A stretch of DNA of 64,000 nucleotides from Plantactinospora mayteni (GTDB taxonomy: Bacteria > Actinomycetota > Actinomycetes > Mycobacteriales > Micromonosporaceae): assembly GCF_016862935.1 (NCBI RefSeq), contig NZ_BONX01000052.1:1-64000 (forward strand), read 5' to 3'. Positions 34,484 through 42,839 of the stretch are shown piece after piece. The notes below the pieces were generated by a model. The model made no database searches, was not told the DNA's origin, and worked only from the letters and a program-made list of their open reading frames with translations. The number at the start of each line of letters is the position of its first letter. The stretch's first letter is position 1. Both the position numbers and the translations under genes were made by a program.

Positions 34484-35233
34484 ATGAGGTTGGCAGGCAA
34501 ACGGGCCGTCGTCACCGGCGCGGCCGGAGCACTGGGCGGCGTCATCTGCGAACACCTGGCGCGCGAAGGCGCCCGGGTCGCCGGCCTCGACCTCGATCCC
34601 GTCGGGCTCGACGCGGTGGCCGAGCGGGTCCGCACGCACGGGGTGGACGCCTGGACGGAAGCGGTCGACCTCACCGACTTCGAGGCCGTGCAGGCTGCGG
34701 CGGAGCGCCTGATCGCGCAGTGGGGCGGCGTCGACATCCTGGTCAACGGCGCGGGCGGCGGCGCCGTCAGCTTCTTCCACGAAATGACCTACCAGACCTG
34801 GTCGACCCAGGTCGACCGGAACCTGACAACGGTCTTCAACGTCACCCGGGCCGTGCTGCCCTCGATGCTCGCCCAGCGGCACGGGCGGATCGTCAACATC
34901 GCCTCGGTGGCGGCCATCGCGGGCGGGCGACTGGTCCGAGGCGCCACCGCCTACGCCGCGGCGAAGGCGGGCGTGGTCGGCCTGACCAAGGCGCTCGCGA
35001 TCGAGGTCGCCGAGCAGGGGGTGACCGTGAACTGCCTCGCCCCCGGCGCCCAGGCGACACCGGGCCGGGACAACGACACGACGGAACGGCGCGAGGCCCT
35101 GCTCAGCCAGATTCCCACCCGGCTGCTCGGCGAGCCGGACCATCTGGCCGAGACCGTGGTGTACCTGGCATCGCCGGCCACGGTGAACGTGACCGGGGTG
35201 ATCCTGCCGCTCGACGGCGGGCATTCGATCTGA
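34484..35233 (+). CDS. Short-chain dehydrogenase/reductase
   Basis: 249-residue classical SDR. The cofactor motif is TGAAGALGG, the structural motif NGAGGG replaces NNAG, and the catalytic set is Ser in NIASVAAIAGG with YAAAK. C-terminal ILPLDGGHSI is typical. ATG 34484 gives MRLAGKRAVVTGAAG; GTG 34448 is an alternative. The next gene, a carboxymuconolactone decarboxylase homologue, follows by 15 bases. Under the LacI-type operator at 34392, it is probably a sugar or sugar-acid dehydrogenase of this pathway. The substrate is not visible. Confidence 0.87.
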   Translation: MRLAGKRAVVTGAAGALGGVICEHLAREGARVAGLDLDPVGLDAVAERVRTHGVDAWTEAVDLTDFEAVQAAAERLIAQWGGVDILVNGAGGGAVSFFHEMTYQTWSTQVDRNLTTVFNVTRAVLPSMLAQRHGRIVNIASVAAIAGGRLVRGATAYAAAKAGVVGLTKALAIEVAEQGVTVNCLAPGAQATPGRDNDTTERREALLSQIPTRLLGEPDHLAETVVYLASPATVNVTGVILPLDGGHSI

Positions 35234-35248
35234 CACAGGAGAAACCGC

Positions 35249-35659
35249 ATGACCGATCGGTTGGCCAAGGGCAAGCGCAGGTTCGAGGAACTGTACGGCG
35301 AGGGCAAGGCCGACGGGCTGATCGCCATGCAGACCGGCCTGGCCCAGGACCTCGCCCGCTACGGCATCGAGTTCAACTTCGGCGACGTGTACTCGCGCCC
35401 GGGCCTCACCCTGGCCCAGCGGGAGATGATCACGCTCGGCGTACTGGTCGCGATGGGCGGGCTCGAGCCGCAGCTACGCGGCCACACCCGGGGGGCGCTC
35501 AGGGCCGGGATGACGCCCACCGAAATCATCGAGACAGTGATCCACACGGTGCAGTACGTGGGCTTCCCCCGCGCGCTCAACGCCATTCGGGTGGTCACCG
35601 ACACGCTCGTCGAGAACGGCGCCGAGATCCCGGAGCCGTTGGGCCCGGACGCTGACTGA
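35249..35659 (+). CDS. Carboxymuconolactone decarboxylase family protein
   Basis: 136-residue all-helical AhpD-like/CMD-fold protein: LTLAQREMITLGVLVAMGGLE, HTRGALRAGMTPTEIIETVIH and YVGFPRALNAI. It lacks the AhpD CxxC pair, so a decarboxylase/isomerase-type role is more likely than peroxide reduction. ATG 35249 follows ACACAGGAGAAACCGC. It is co-transcribed with the SDR. In sugar-acid clusters such proteins often act near lactones or beta-keto acids; the role here is inferred. Confidence 0.85.
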   Translation: MTDRLAKGKRRFEELYGEGKADGLIAMQTGLAQDLARYGIEFNFGDVYSRPGLTLAQREMITLGVLVAMGGLEPQLRGHTRGALRAGMTPTEIIETVIHTVQYVGFPRALNAIRVVTDTLVENGAEIPEPLGPDAD

Positions 35660-35772
35660 CCCGCCAGCCGGCCCGGAGCACACCGGTTCACCGGCCAGGG
35701 CGCCGCAGGTTGCTCCACGCGGCGCTCGGCCGGCCCGCGCCGTGATCGCTGGCCGCGGCCCGGGGACCTGCG

Positions 35773-36648
35773 CTATCCGACACTCGGCCGGGCGTCCCGG
35801 GTGGTGGTCCGGATCCGGTAGAGGCTCGTCGCCCCGGTGATGAACAGATCCCGCCCGTCCTCGCCCCCGAAACACAGGTTGGACACCGGCTCCGGCACGG
35901 GTACGGCTCCCAGTCGGGTGCCATCCGGCGCCAACACCTGCACCGAGTCGTGGCTCGACGTCCAGATCCGGCCCAGCTGGTCGACCCGGAGCCCGTCCGG
36001 GAATCCGGGCTGGATCTCGGCCAGTACCCGGCCGTTGTGGCAGTGCCCGTCGACCACGTCGTATGCCCGGATGTGCCGTCGGCCGTCCGGGTGCCGGGCG
36101 AGCGAACTGTCCGAGACGTAGAGCACCCGCTCGTCCGGGGCGAAGGCCAGCCCGTTCGGGTGCCACATGTCGGTGATCACGCTGGTGACCTCGCCTGTCC
36201 GCTCGTCGAACCGGAACACGTGGCACCCGTCGTACTCCTGGACCGCGGGACGGCCCTGTGCGTCGGAGACGATGCCGTAGGGCGGGTCGGTGAACCAGAT
36301 CGCGCCGTCGTCCGCGACGACGACGTCGTTCGGCGAGTTCAACCGCTTGCCGGCCCAGGAGTCGACGAGCGTGGTGAGCCCTGCGGCGGTCTCCCGCTCG
36401 ACCGCACGACGCCCGTGCGAGCACTGCACCACCGCGCCGCCACGGTCGAGCGTACGGCCGTTGGTGAACTCCACCCCGCTGCGGTAGACGCTGGTGTGCC
36501 CGGACTCTAGGTCGTACTCCAGGATCCGGTCGTTGGGGATGTCACTCCATCGGACCCGCCGGGTCGCCGGCAGCCAGACCGGCCCCTCACCCCACCTGGC
36601 GCCTGTGTACAACGTTTCAAGCTCGGCGCCCGCCTGGATGATCGCCAT
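35773..36648 (-). CDS. SMP-30/gluconolactonase-like protein
   Basis: 291-residue six-bladed propeller of the SMP-30 (regucalcin) lactonase family. Metal-site residues are in GARWGEGPVW (Glu), RLNSPNDVVVADDG (Asn, Asp) and WHPNGLAF. C-terminal blades include NLCFGGEDGRDLFITGATSLYRI, the usual family ending. ATG 36648 follows CTGAGGCG. The larger frame upstream overlaps the divergent kinase promoter and was rejected. It is divergent from the erythrulose-kinase-like gene across the operator at 36728. It probably hydrolyses the sugar lactone made by a C1 dehydrogenase to the free aldonic acid. Confidence 0.87.
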   Translation of the reverse strand: MAIIQAGAELETLYTGARWGEGPVWLPATRRVRWSDIPNDRILEYDLESGHTSVYRSGVEFTNGRTLDRGGAVVQCSHGRRAVERETAAGLTTLVDSWAGKRLNSPNDVVVADDGAIWFTDPPYGIVSDAQGRPAVQEYDGCHVFRFDERTGEVTSVITDMWHPNGLAFAPDERVLYVSDSSLARHPDGRRHIRAYDVVDGHCHNGRVLAEIQPGFPDGLRVDQLGRIWTSSHDSVQVLAPDGTRLGAVPVPEPVSNLCFGGEDGRDLFITGATSLYRIRTTTRDARPSVG

Positions 36649-36727
36649 CGCCTCAGCATGACAGATCCCGCTGCGCAACTGCGACTGAGCAGCCACCTGT
36701 TTGCCTCGGCGGCGTCCTGGGTTACTG

Positions 36728-36741
36728 TTGACACGTTTCAA
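36728..36741. promoter_or_regulatory. LacI-type operator, copy 5
   Basis: TTGACACGTTTCAA lies between the divergent SMP-30-like gene (start 36648) and the kinase gene (start 36764). It is identical to copies 2 and 4. Confidence 0.75.
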
Positions 36742-36763
36742 GTGTCGTCGAGGAGGTGCCACG

Positions 36764-38548
36764 GTGGCGCGACTGGTCAACGAGTCGGCGGCCTTTGCCG
36801 ACGAGGCGGCGGGCGGCTTCGCCCGGGCGTTCTCACCGTGGGTGAGGCGGGTTCCAGGTGGCGTGGTCCGCCGCACCCCCGACCCTGCCCCGCGGGTGGC
36901 GCTCGTCATCGGCGGCGGGTCGGGGCACTACCCGGCCTTCGCGGGTCTCGTCGGAGCCGGGCTGGCGCACGGCGCGGCGATGGGTAACCTGTTCGCCGCC
37001 CCGTCGGCGCAGCAGGTGTACTCGGTCGCCCGCGCCACCGACCAGGGTCGGGGTGTGCTGCTCTGCTACGGCAACTACGCCGGCGACGTGCTCAACTTCG
37101 ACCTGGCGCAGGACCGGCTACGTGCCGAGGGTATCCACTGCGAGACGGTGGTCGTCACCGACGACATCTCCAGCGCCCGGCCGACGGAGCGGCGGCTGCG
37201 GCGCGGCATCGCCGGCGGTCTCGCGGTGTTCAAGGTGGCCGGTGCGGCAAGTGCCGAGGGCCGGGCACTGGACGAGGTGGCCCGGCTCGCCCGCCGGGCG
37301 AACGACCGGACCCGCTCGCTCGGCGTCGCGTTCGACGGTTGCACCCTGCCCGGCGCCGCAGCGCCGCTGTTCACCGTGCCGAACGGGCGGATGGCGGTGG
37401 GCATGGGCATCCACGGCGAGCCCGGCATCGACGAGAGGGACGTGCCGACCTCCGACGAACTGGCCCGGACCCTGGTCGGCTCGCTGCTCGCGGAGCCGCC
37501 TGACGACCTGCCCGAGGCCCGCGGGGCCCGGGCGGTGGCCATCCTCAACGGTCTGGGGTCGGTCAAGTACGAGGAACTCTTCGTGCTCTACGGCGCGGTC
37601 GCCGAACTGCTCGACCGGGCCGGCGTGGAGGTGGTCGAGCCCGAGGTGGGCGAGTTCGTCACCAGCTTCGACATGGCCGGGGTCTCGCTGACCCTCTGTT
37701 GGCTCGACGAGGAGCTCGACCGGCTGTGGCGGGCGTCGGCGAACACACCGGCCTTCCGCAAGAACGCCGCTGGCCCGTGCCTTGCGGCCCCCGCTTCCGC
37801 CGACGGTACGAGCAGCGTCGGTGGCGGCGTCACCGGGGCGAGTACCGCCGATGCCGGCGCCCCGGTTCAGGACGCCGTCGCGCCGGCCTCCGAGGCGGGC
37901 CGGCGGGCGGGACGCGCCGTGCGGGACGCGTTCGCCGCCGCCGCCCGCGGCATCGACGAGCAGGTCGACGAGCTCGGCCGCCTCGACGCGATCGTCGGCG
38001 ACGGCGACCACGGCATCGGCATGCAGCGTGGTGTACACGCCGCACTCGACGCTGCCGAGTTCGTCGCCGCCGGCGGCGGGGGCGCCGGCACGAGCCTGCG
38101 CCGGGCGGCGGACGCCTGGGCGGACCGCGCCGGCGGCACGTCCGGCGCGCTGTGGGGCGCGGCGTTGCGGGCGGCGGGGTCGGCGCTCGGCGACGACGGC
38201 GAGCCTGACGCCGCCGCCGCAGCAGCAGCGATCGAGGCAGCGACGACGGCGGTCCTCGCCGCCGGGCGGGCCGTGGTCGGGGACCGGACGATGGTCGACG
38301 CACTCGTACCGTTTCGCGACGCCTTCCGTGCCGCCAGTCCGGGTGGCATCCCGGCGGCGCTGGCGGCTGCGGTGCCGGTCACCGAGTCCGCCGCCCAGGC
38401 GACCGCCAACCTGCTGCCCCGGGTCGGCCGGGCGAGGTCACACGGCACGAGGAGCCTGGGCACGCCGGATGCCGGAGCCGTTTCACTGGCGCTGGTGCTC
38501 CGCGCGGTGCTCGACAGCGTAGGTCCCACCACCGGGGAGGCCGGATGA
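36764..38548 (+). CDS. lerK: DhaK-DhaL fusion kinase, probable L-erythrulose kinase
   Basis: 594 residues. The N-terminal DhaK domain keeps all three key positions of dihydroxyacetone kinase: His in [10 protein letters not shown] (about residue 55), Asp in [10 protein letters not shown], and the substrate-binding His in MGIHGEPG. A Gly/Ala-rich linker (about 345-385) leads to the ATP-binding DhaL domain, with metal-binding [13 protein letters not shown] and GGTSGALWG. Fused ATP-dependent kinases of this type include dihydroxyacetone, L-erythrulose and D-erythrulose kinases. The next two genes encode RpiB-like and triose-phosphate-isomerase-like proteins, which makes L-erythrulose kinase the best fit. 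GTG 36764 follows GAGGAGGTGCCACG. The stop overlaps the next ATG. Confidence 0.83.
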   Translation: MARLVNESAAFADEAAGGFARAFSPWVRRVPGGVVRRTPDPAPRVALVIGGGSGHYPAFAGLVGAGLAHGAAMGNLFAAPSAQQVYSVARATDQGRGVLLCYGNYAGDVLNFDLAQDRLRAEGIHCETVVVTDDISSARPTERRLRRGIAGGLAVFKVAGAASAEGRALDEVARLARRANDRTRSLGVAFDGCTLPGAAAPLFTVPNGRMAVGMGIHGEPGIDERDVPTSDELARTLVGSLLAEPPDDLPEARGARAVAILNGLGSVKYEELFVLYGAVAELLDRAGVEVVEPEVGEFVTSFDMAGVSLTLCWLDEELDRLWRASANTPAFRKNAAGPCLAAPASADGTSSVGGGVTGASTADAGAPVQDAVAPASEAGRRAGRAVRDAFAAAARGIDEQVDELGRLDAIVGDGDHGIGMQRGVHAALDAAEFVAAGGGGAGTSLRRAADAWADRAGGTSGALWGAALRAAGSALGDDGEPDAAAAAAAIEAATTAVLAAGRAVVGDRTMVDALVPFRDAFRAASPGGIPAALAAAVPVTESAAQATANLLPRVGRARSHGTRSLGTPDAGAVSLALVLRAVLDSVGPTTGEAG

Positions 38549-39006
38549 ACGTGGAGAAATGGCGGATCGTGATCGGCTCGGACGACGCCGGCTTCGAGTA
38601 CAAGGAGGTGCTCAAGCGGGATCTCGAGGCGAATGACCTGGTCGCCGAGGTCATCGATGTGGGCGTCGGCGCCGACGACACCACCGCGTACCCGCACGTC
38701 GCGGTTACCGCCGCCCAACTCGTCGCCGACGGGCGGGCCGACCGGGCGCTGCTGATCTGCGGCACCGGCCTCGGCGTGGCGATCGCCGCGAACAAGGTAC
38801 GCGGCATCCGTGCGGTCACCGCGCACGACTCCTACTCGGTGGAGCGCTCGGTGCTCAGCAACAACGCCCAGGTGCTCACCTTCGGCCAGCGGGTGGTTGG
38901 CCTGGAACTCGCCCGGCGCCTGGCCCGCGAGTGGCTCACCCACCAGTTCGACGAGTCGTCCGCCTCGGCGCAGAAGGTGGCCGTGCTCGACGGGTACGAG
39001 ACGTGA
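38545..39006 (+). CDS. derI: RpiB/LacA-family sugar-phosphate isomerase, probable D-erythrulose-4-phosphate isomerase
   Basis: 153-residue RpiB-fold isomerase: [34 protein letters not shown], and the catalytic-cysteine motif [19 protein letters not shown]. The fold interconverts aldose and ketose phosphates. Next to an erythrulose-type kinase and a TIM-like isomerase it fits the enzyme making D-erythrose 4-phosphate. It is coupled on both sides, starting on ATGA of the kinase and ending on GTGA with the next gene. A ribose-5-phosphate isomerase role is less likely in this context. Confidence 0.82.
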   Translation: MNVEKWRIVIGSDDAGFEYKEVLKRDLEANDLVAEVIDVGVGADDTTAYPHVAVTAAQLVADGRADRALLICGTGLGVAIAANKVRGIRAVTAHDSYSVERSVLSNNAQVLTFGQRVVGLELARRLAREWLTHQFDESSASAQKVAVLDGYET

Positions 39007-39776
39007 GCCGCACGGCCGCCGTCACGATCGGAGTGAGCCTGAAGCTCTACCTCGACGTCGCGACAACCCTTGGCTGGTGTGAACAGGTGCGTGAACTGGC
39101 CCGTAGCCGGCCTGCCGTGCAGAGGGGACACGTCCGGCTCTGGGTGGCACCGAGCCTCCCGGCGCTGCCGCTGGTCGCCGAGCGGGTACGCGACTCGGGG
39201 CTCGGCGTCGGCGCGCAGGACCTGTTCTGGGCGGACCGTGGCGCCTACACCGGCGCGGTGAGCGGGGCGGACCTGCGGGACCTGGGCTGCCGCTACGTGG
39301 TGATCGGGCATGCCGAGCGCCGGCGGTACTTCGGCGAGGACGAGAACGCGGTCGCCCGCAAGACCGCCGCGGCACTGCGCAACAACCTGATCCCGGTACT
39401 CTGCGTCGGGGAGGCCGAGCCGGGGTCGGTGACGCAGGCCGCGCGGCAGTGCCTCCGCCAACTCGATGCGGCGCTCGGCCCGGAGAGCGGGCCCGGCGAG
39501 ATCGTCGTCGCCTACGAGCCGCACTGGGCCATCGGCGCCAGCGAACCCGCCGGGCCGGCGCATATCGGCGCCGTCTGTACCGCGCTACGGGACCGGATCG
39601 CCGCCGACCCGAAGCTCGCCGGCAGCGCGGTGATCTACGGCGGGAGCGCCGGCCCTGGGCTGCTCACCCGGCTCGGCAATCAGGTCGACGGCCTGTTCCT
39701 GGGCCGGTTCGCGCACGACCCGCGGCGGCTCGGCGAGGTCCTCGACGAGGCGGAACGGATGGCGTTGCCGGCATGA
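39003..39776 (+). CDS. lerI: Triose-phosphate isomerase-like protein, probable L-erythrulose-1-phosphate isomerase
   Basis: 257-residue TIM barrel with the catalytic residues of the superfamily: Lys in GVSLKLYLD, His in [14 protein letters not shown], Glu in [10 protein letters not shown], and the phosphate-binding IYGGSAGPG. The canonical NWK and GHSERR are changed to SLK and GHAERR, as in TIM-like isomerases of tetrulose phosphates rather than glycolytic enzymes. GTG 39003 overlaps the preceding stop (GTGA). Its own stop overlaps a 27-codon repeat-derived frame leading into the next gene. Expected reaction: L-erythrulose 1-phosphate to D-erythrulose 4-phosphate. Confidence 0.82.
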   Translation: MSRTAAVTIGVSLKLYLDVATTLGWCEQVRELARSRPAVQRGHVRLWVAPSLPALPLVAERVRDSGLGVGAQDLFWADRGAYTGAVSGADLRDLGCRYVVIGHAERRRYFGEDENAVARKTAAALRNNLIPVLCVGEAEPGSVTQAARQCLRQLDAALGPESGPGEIVVAYEPHWAIGASEPAGPAHIGAVCTALRDRIAADPKLAGSAVIYGGSAGPGLLTRLGNQVDGLFLGRFAHDPRRLGEVLDEAERMALPA

Positions 39777-39859
39777 GCGAGCGTAGCGAGCGAATCAGCC
39801 AGCTCAGGGCGGACAAGCCTCATGGCGGTACGGAGCGAAGCGGAGTGCCGGCATGAGCG
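39766..39859. repeat. SERSERIS-type coding repeat inserted at an ATGA junction
   Basis: TGCCGGCATGAGCG occurs at 39766-39779 and 39846-39859, exactly 80 bases apart. Between them lies a GAGCGTAGCGAGCGAATCA / GGAGCGAAGCGGAG repeat, a short dispersed element I know from actinobacterial gene starts. The insert forms a 27-codon frame (39773-39856) that overlaps the preceding stop and the next start by ATGA at both ends, so translational coupling is preserved. Confidence 0.8.
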
Positions 39860-40650
39860 GCATCGGCCTCGGCACGTACGCGTTCTTCTGGCAGCACTCG
39901 GCCCGCGCGACGGAACCGCTCTCGCTCGAACAGATGGTCGACCGGGCCATCGGGCTGGGCGCCGAGGTGTTCCAGATCTGTGACTACCCGGCCGTCGAGC
40001 GGTTCGACGAGCAGCGGCTGGACGCGCTCGCCGCCCGAGCCCGGGCCGGCGGTCTGGCCCTGGAACTCGGCACCCGTGGGCTCGCCGTGGCGCACCTGGA
40101 GAACTACCTCGGCCTGGCGCGGCGGCTGGGGGCGAGGCTGGTCCGGACCATGCTCACCACAGCGACGTCGCGGCCCACCCTGGCCGAGGCCGCGCGACTG
40201 CTCGCCGAGGCGCTCCCCGGGTACGAGCGGGCCGGCGTGACGGTCGCCCTGGAGACGTACGAGCAGGTGCCGTCGGCGGACCTGGTGGCGCTGGTGGACC
40301 GGGTGGGCAGTCGCAACCTCGGCATCTGCCTCGATCCGGCGAACTGCGTGGCAGCGCTGGAGCACCCGAACCAGGTGATCGACACCGTCGCGGAACACGT
40401 CGTCAACCTGCACATGAAGGATTTCCGGTTCACCCGGGACGAGAGCTGGGTCGGCTTCCGGCTGGCCAGCTGCCCGCTCGGCGAGGGCCTGCTCGACCTG
40501 GATTACCTGTTCGCCCGGGTACGCCCCGCCGAGCGGGGGATCAGCCGGATCATCGAGCACTGGCTGCCCTGGCAGGGCGACGAGGTCAGCACGTTCTCGC
40601 TCGAGAACCGGTGGACAGAACAGGGAATGACCTACCTAAGGAGGAAATGA
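39853..40650 (+). CDS. oiaC: Sugar phosphate isomerase/epimerase-fold protein, probable 3-oxo-isoapionate decarboxylase
   Basis: 265-residue xylose-isomerase-like TIM barrel (GLGTYAFFWQHS, VFQICDYPAVE, VALETYEQVPSADLVALVD, LGICLDPANCVAALEHP, NLHMKDFRF, IIEHWLPWQGDE). Metal-binding Glu, Asp, His and Glu positions of the fold are present. The fold covers isomerases, epimerases and some decarboxylases. It sits between erythrulose-phosphate enzymes and an ApnO-like gene, matching the D-apionate pathway, whose decarboxylase OiaC belongs to this fold and makes L-erythrulose. That assignment is from context and memory of the pathway; the fold itself is sure. It ends on an ATGA overlap. Confidence 0.72.
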   Translation: MSGIGLGTYAFFWQHSARATEPLSLEQMVDRAIGLGAEVFQICDYPAVERFDEQRLDALAARARAGGLALELGTRGLAVAHLENYLGLARRLGARLVRTMLTTATSRPTLAEAARLLAEALPGYERAGVTVALETYEQVPSADLVALVDRVGSRNLGICLDPANCVAALEHPNQVIDTVAEHVVNLHMKDFRFTRDESWVGFRLASCPLGEGLLDLDYLFARVRPAERGISRIIEHWLPWQGDEVSTFSLENRWTEQGMTYLRRK

Positions 40651-40652
40651 TC

Positions 40653-41507
40653 ATGGCAAGTCCTCTGGAGATCGCCCTCGTCGGCGCTGGCGGCAAGATG
40701 GGCATGCGGATCTCGGACAACCTGCAGCGCACCGGCCACGTGGTCCATTACAGCGAGAACTCCCCCGCTGCCCAGCGGCGCGTCGTCGAGGCGGGACGCC
40801 AACTCAGCGACCCGGATACCGCGGTGCGCGACGCCGACGTGGTGATCCTCGCCGTTCCGGACATCGCCCTCGGCGTGGTGTCCCAGGCGGTCGTCCCACT
40901 GCTGCGCCCGGACGCCATCGTGCTCACCCTCGACCCGGCCGCCGCGTACGCCGGCGTGCTGCACAAGCGGGACGACGTCCACTACGCGGTCGCCCACCCC
41001 TGCCACCCGTCGGTCTTCCTGGAGCGCAGCACGCCCGAGGAGTACGCGGACAGCTTCGGCGGGGTCGCCGCGCCGCAGGACGTGGTGGCCGCGTTCGAGA
41101 GCGACGCCCCGGCCCGGCGGGAGATCGCCGAAACGATCATCCGGATCATGTACGGACCCGTCATCGACGTGCACTGGGTCACCGTCAAGCAGCTCGCCGT
41201 GCTCGAGCCCACGCTGGTCGAGACCGTTGCCTGCATGGTCGGCGACCTGCTGCGGGAGGCATTGGCGGAGACCGTGAACACGGTGGGCGTGCCCGAGCCG
41301 GCGGCCAGAGCCATGTTGTACGGACACGTCCAGGTGGCGCTGAGCAACACGCTGCGCGGCGCGAACCCGTTCTCGGACGCGTGCCGCATCGCGATGGACT
41401 ACGGTCACGAGACCATTATCCGCACCGACTGGAAGAAGATCTTCGATGACAGCGAACTCGACCGGGTGATCGCCCGCATGCTCCGGCTAGAGTCCGTCGA
41501 GTCGTAA
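40653..41507 (+). CDS. apnO: 6-phosphogluconate dehydrogenase-like oxidoreductase, probable D-apionate oxidoisomerase
   Basis: 284 residues. The Rossmann motif is VGAGGKMGMRISDN, with VVILAVPDIALG after it. The helical C-terminal half (HWVTVKQLAVLEPTLVETVA; MDYGHETIIRTDWKKIFDD) matches the uncommon PGDH_C-type domain rather than ordinary 6PGDH. D-apionate oxidoisomerase ApnO, as I recall, belongs to this group and converts D-apionate to 3-oxo-isoapionate with NAD. ATG 40653 lies 8 bases after AAGGAGG; ATG 40647 is too close to it. It is the last enzyme gene of the operon starting at 36764, with the regulator gene 58 bases downstream. Confidence 0.72.
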   Translation: MASPLEIALVGAGGKMGMRISDNLQRTGHVVHYSENSPAAQRRVVEAGRQLSDPDTAVRDADVVILAVPDIALGVVSQAVVPLLRPDAIVLTLDPAAAYAGVLHKRDDVHYAVAHPCHPSVFLERSTPEEYADSFGGVAAPQDVVAAFESDAPARREIAETIIRIMYGPVIDVHWVTVKQLAVLEPTLVETVACMVGDLLREALAETVNTVGVPEPAARAMLYGHVQVALSNTLRGANPFSDACRIAMDYGHETIIRTDWKKIFDDSELDRVIARMLRLESVES

Positions 41508-41565
41508 CCCGGGGTGGTGCCGCCGCCTGTCGCGTGTCTACCGTAGTTGTCAGACGAAGGGTGTT

Positions 41566-42588
41566 GTGAGGTTCGAAGTGCCGAGGGTCGGAATCCGGGA
41601 GGTCGCCGCGCTAGCCGACGTCTCGATGGGCACCGTGTCCCACTTCCTCAACCATCCGACGAGGGTATCCGCGGAGAAGGCGAAGCGCATCCAGGAGGCC
41701 ATCGAGAAGCTGGGCTTCGTACGCAACAACGCCGGTCGGCAGCTTCGCCTGGGACGCAGCAGCACCGTCGCGTACATCGTGCCCGACGTCAGTAACCCAT
41801 TCTTCGCCACCATCGCCGAGGGGGTCGAGCGCCGGGCGGCACAGGCCGGGCTCTCCGTCTTCCTGGCGAACTCCGGCGGTGACCGGGCCCGCGAGGACTC
41901 CTATCTGGCGCTGTTCGAGGAGCAGGGGGTCCGGGGCATGCTGGTCGCCTCGCACGACCCCATCGAGGACCGGCTCGCCGCCGCCCGGACCCGGGGTACG
42001 CCGTCGGTGCTGGTCGGCCGGCGGGCCAACTCGGCCGCCCAGCCGTCGATCTCGATCGATGACGTGTCCGGCGGGTACCTGGCCGCCCGGCACCTCATCG
42101 AGATCGGCTGCCGCCGGATCGCGTTCGTCGGCGGCCCGCTCGGCATTCAGCAGATCGCCGACCGGCTGCAGGGCGCGAGCAACGCGGTCCGCGAGTCGGG
42201 CACGGCGATGCTCGAGATCATCGACATCGAACACCGGATCATCTCGGTCGGCCACAAGGTGGGCGCGGAGTTGTCCGGACGCCCGGCCGAGCACCGCCCG
42301 GACGGCATCTTCGCCGTGAACGACCTGCTCGGCATCGGGCTGGTGCAGACCCTGGTGGGCAACGGTGTACGGGTACCCGAGGATATCGCCGTGGTCGGAT
42401 ACGACGACATCGAGTACGCGGAGAACTCGCTGGTCCCCCTCACCTCGGTGCGGCCCCCGCACGAGGATTTCGGGATCGCCGCCGTGGACCTGCTGCTCAC
42501 TGTTATCGGCGACGCTCCGCTGCCCGCCGAGACCCAACTGGTCTTCGCCCCCGATCTGGTGGTGCGGCGCAGCACGACGCGCGGCTGA
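41566..42588 (+). CDS. LacI-family transcriptional regulator of the catabolic island
   Basis: 340-residue repressor. The N-terminal helix-turn-helix is GIREVAALADVSMGTVSHFL, with hinge helix EKAKRIQEAIEKLGFVRNNAGRQL. The periplasmic-binding-like effector domain follows (STVAYIVPDVSNPFFATIAEGVE; GYDDIEYAENSLVPLTSVRPP). GTG 41566 follows GACGAAGGGTGTT. It ends the enzyme operon and may be co-transcribed with it. Five operators of LacI type (CGTTTCAA right half, TTGACA or TTGAAG left half) occur in the window, all in the three divergent regions of this island. It is the only LacI-type gene here. The effector is probably a sugar or sugar acid of the pathway. Confidence 0.9.
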   Translation: MRFEVPRVGIREVAALADVSMGTVSHFLNHPTRVSAEKAKRIQEAIEKLGFVRNNAGRQLRLGRSSTVAYIVPDVSNPFFATIAEGVERRAAQAGLSVFLANSGGDRAREDSYLALFEEQGVRGMLVASHDPIEDRLAAARTRGTPSVLVGRRANSAAQPSISIDDVSGGYLAARHLIEIGCRRIAFVGGPLGIQQIADRLQGASNAVRESGTAMLEIIDIEHRIISVGHKVGAELSGRPAEHRPDGIFAVNDLLGIGLVQTLVGNGVRVPEDIAVVGYDDIEYAENSLVPLTSVRPPHEDFGIAAVDLLLTVIGDAPLPAETQLVFAPDLVVRRSTTRG

Positions 42589-42667
42589 ACCGAAGCCGTT
42601 CGTCGACCGCACCATCGCTCACATCGCCCGACTCGACCCGGACGCCGTGGCCGCTCGGCCACGAGCC

Positions 42668-42698
42668 GCCGGCTCGGGCGGCAGTTCGCCGAGCCGGC
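42668..42698. terminator. Stem-loop between the sugar island and the ESX locus
   Basis: GCCGGCTCGG at 42668-42677 pairs perfectly with CCGAGCCGGC at 42689-42698 over an 11-base loop, 80 bases after the LacI stop. The surrounding 250 bases (42589-42839) hold no supported gene and mark the border between the two gene blocks. Confidence 0.55.
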
Positions 42699-42839
42699 CG
42701 GGATGCGGCGGCAAGCGCCTGGCCGCTAGCTGCCGACCCGCTTCCCAGGCGGACCGGGTCCAGTCAGGGTAGGTGCGTCCCCCGCCCCGGGTGGACCCTC
42801 CGGCAGCTCGCCGCCGGGGGCGGATGTCGCGGAGCTGCC

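Noticed and set aside
36608-36621. Another CGTTTCAAG half-site
   Set aside because: It lies inside the SMP-30-like coding region and lacks the left half (GTACAA instead of TTGACA), so it is weaker than the five intergenic operators.
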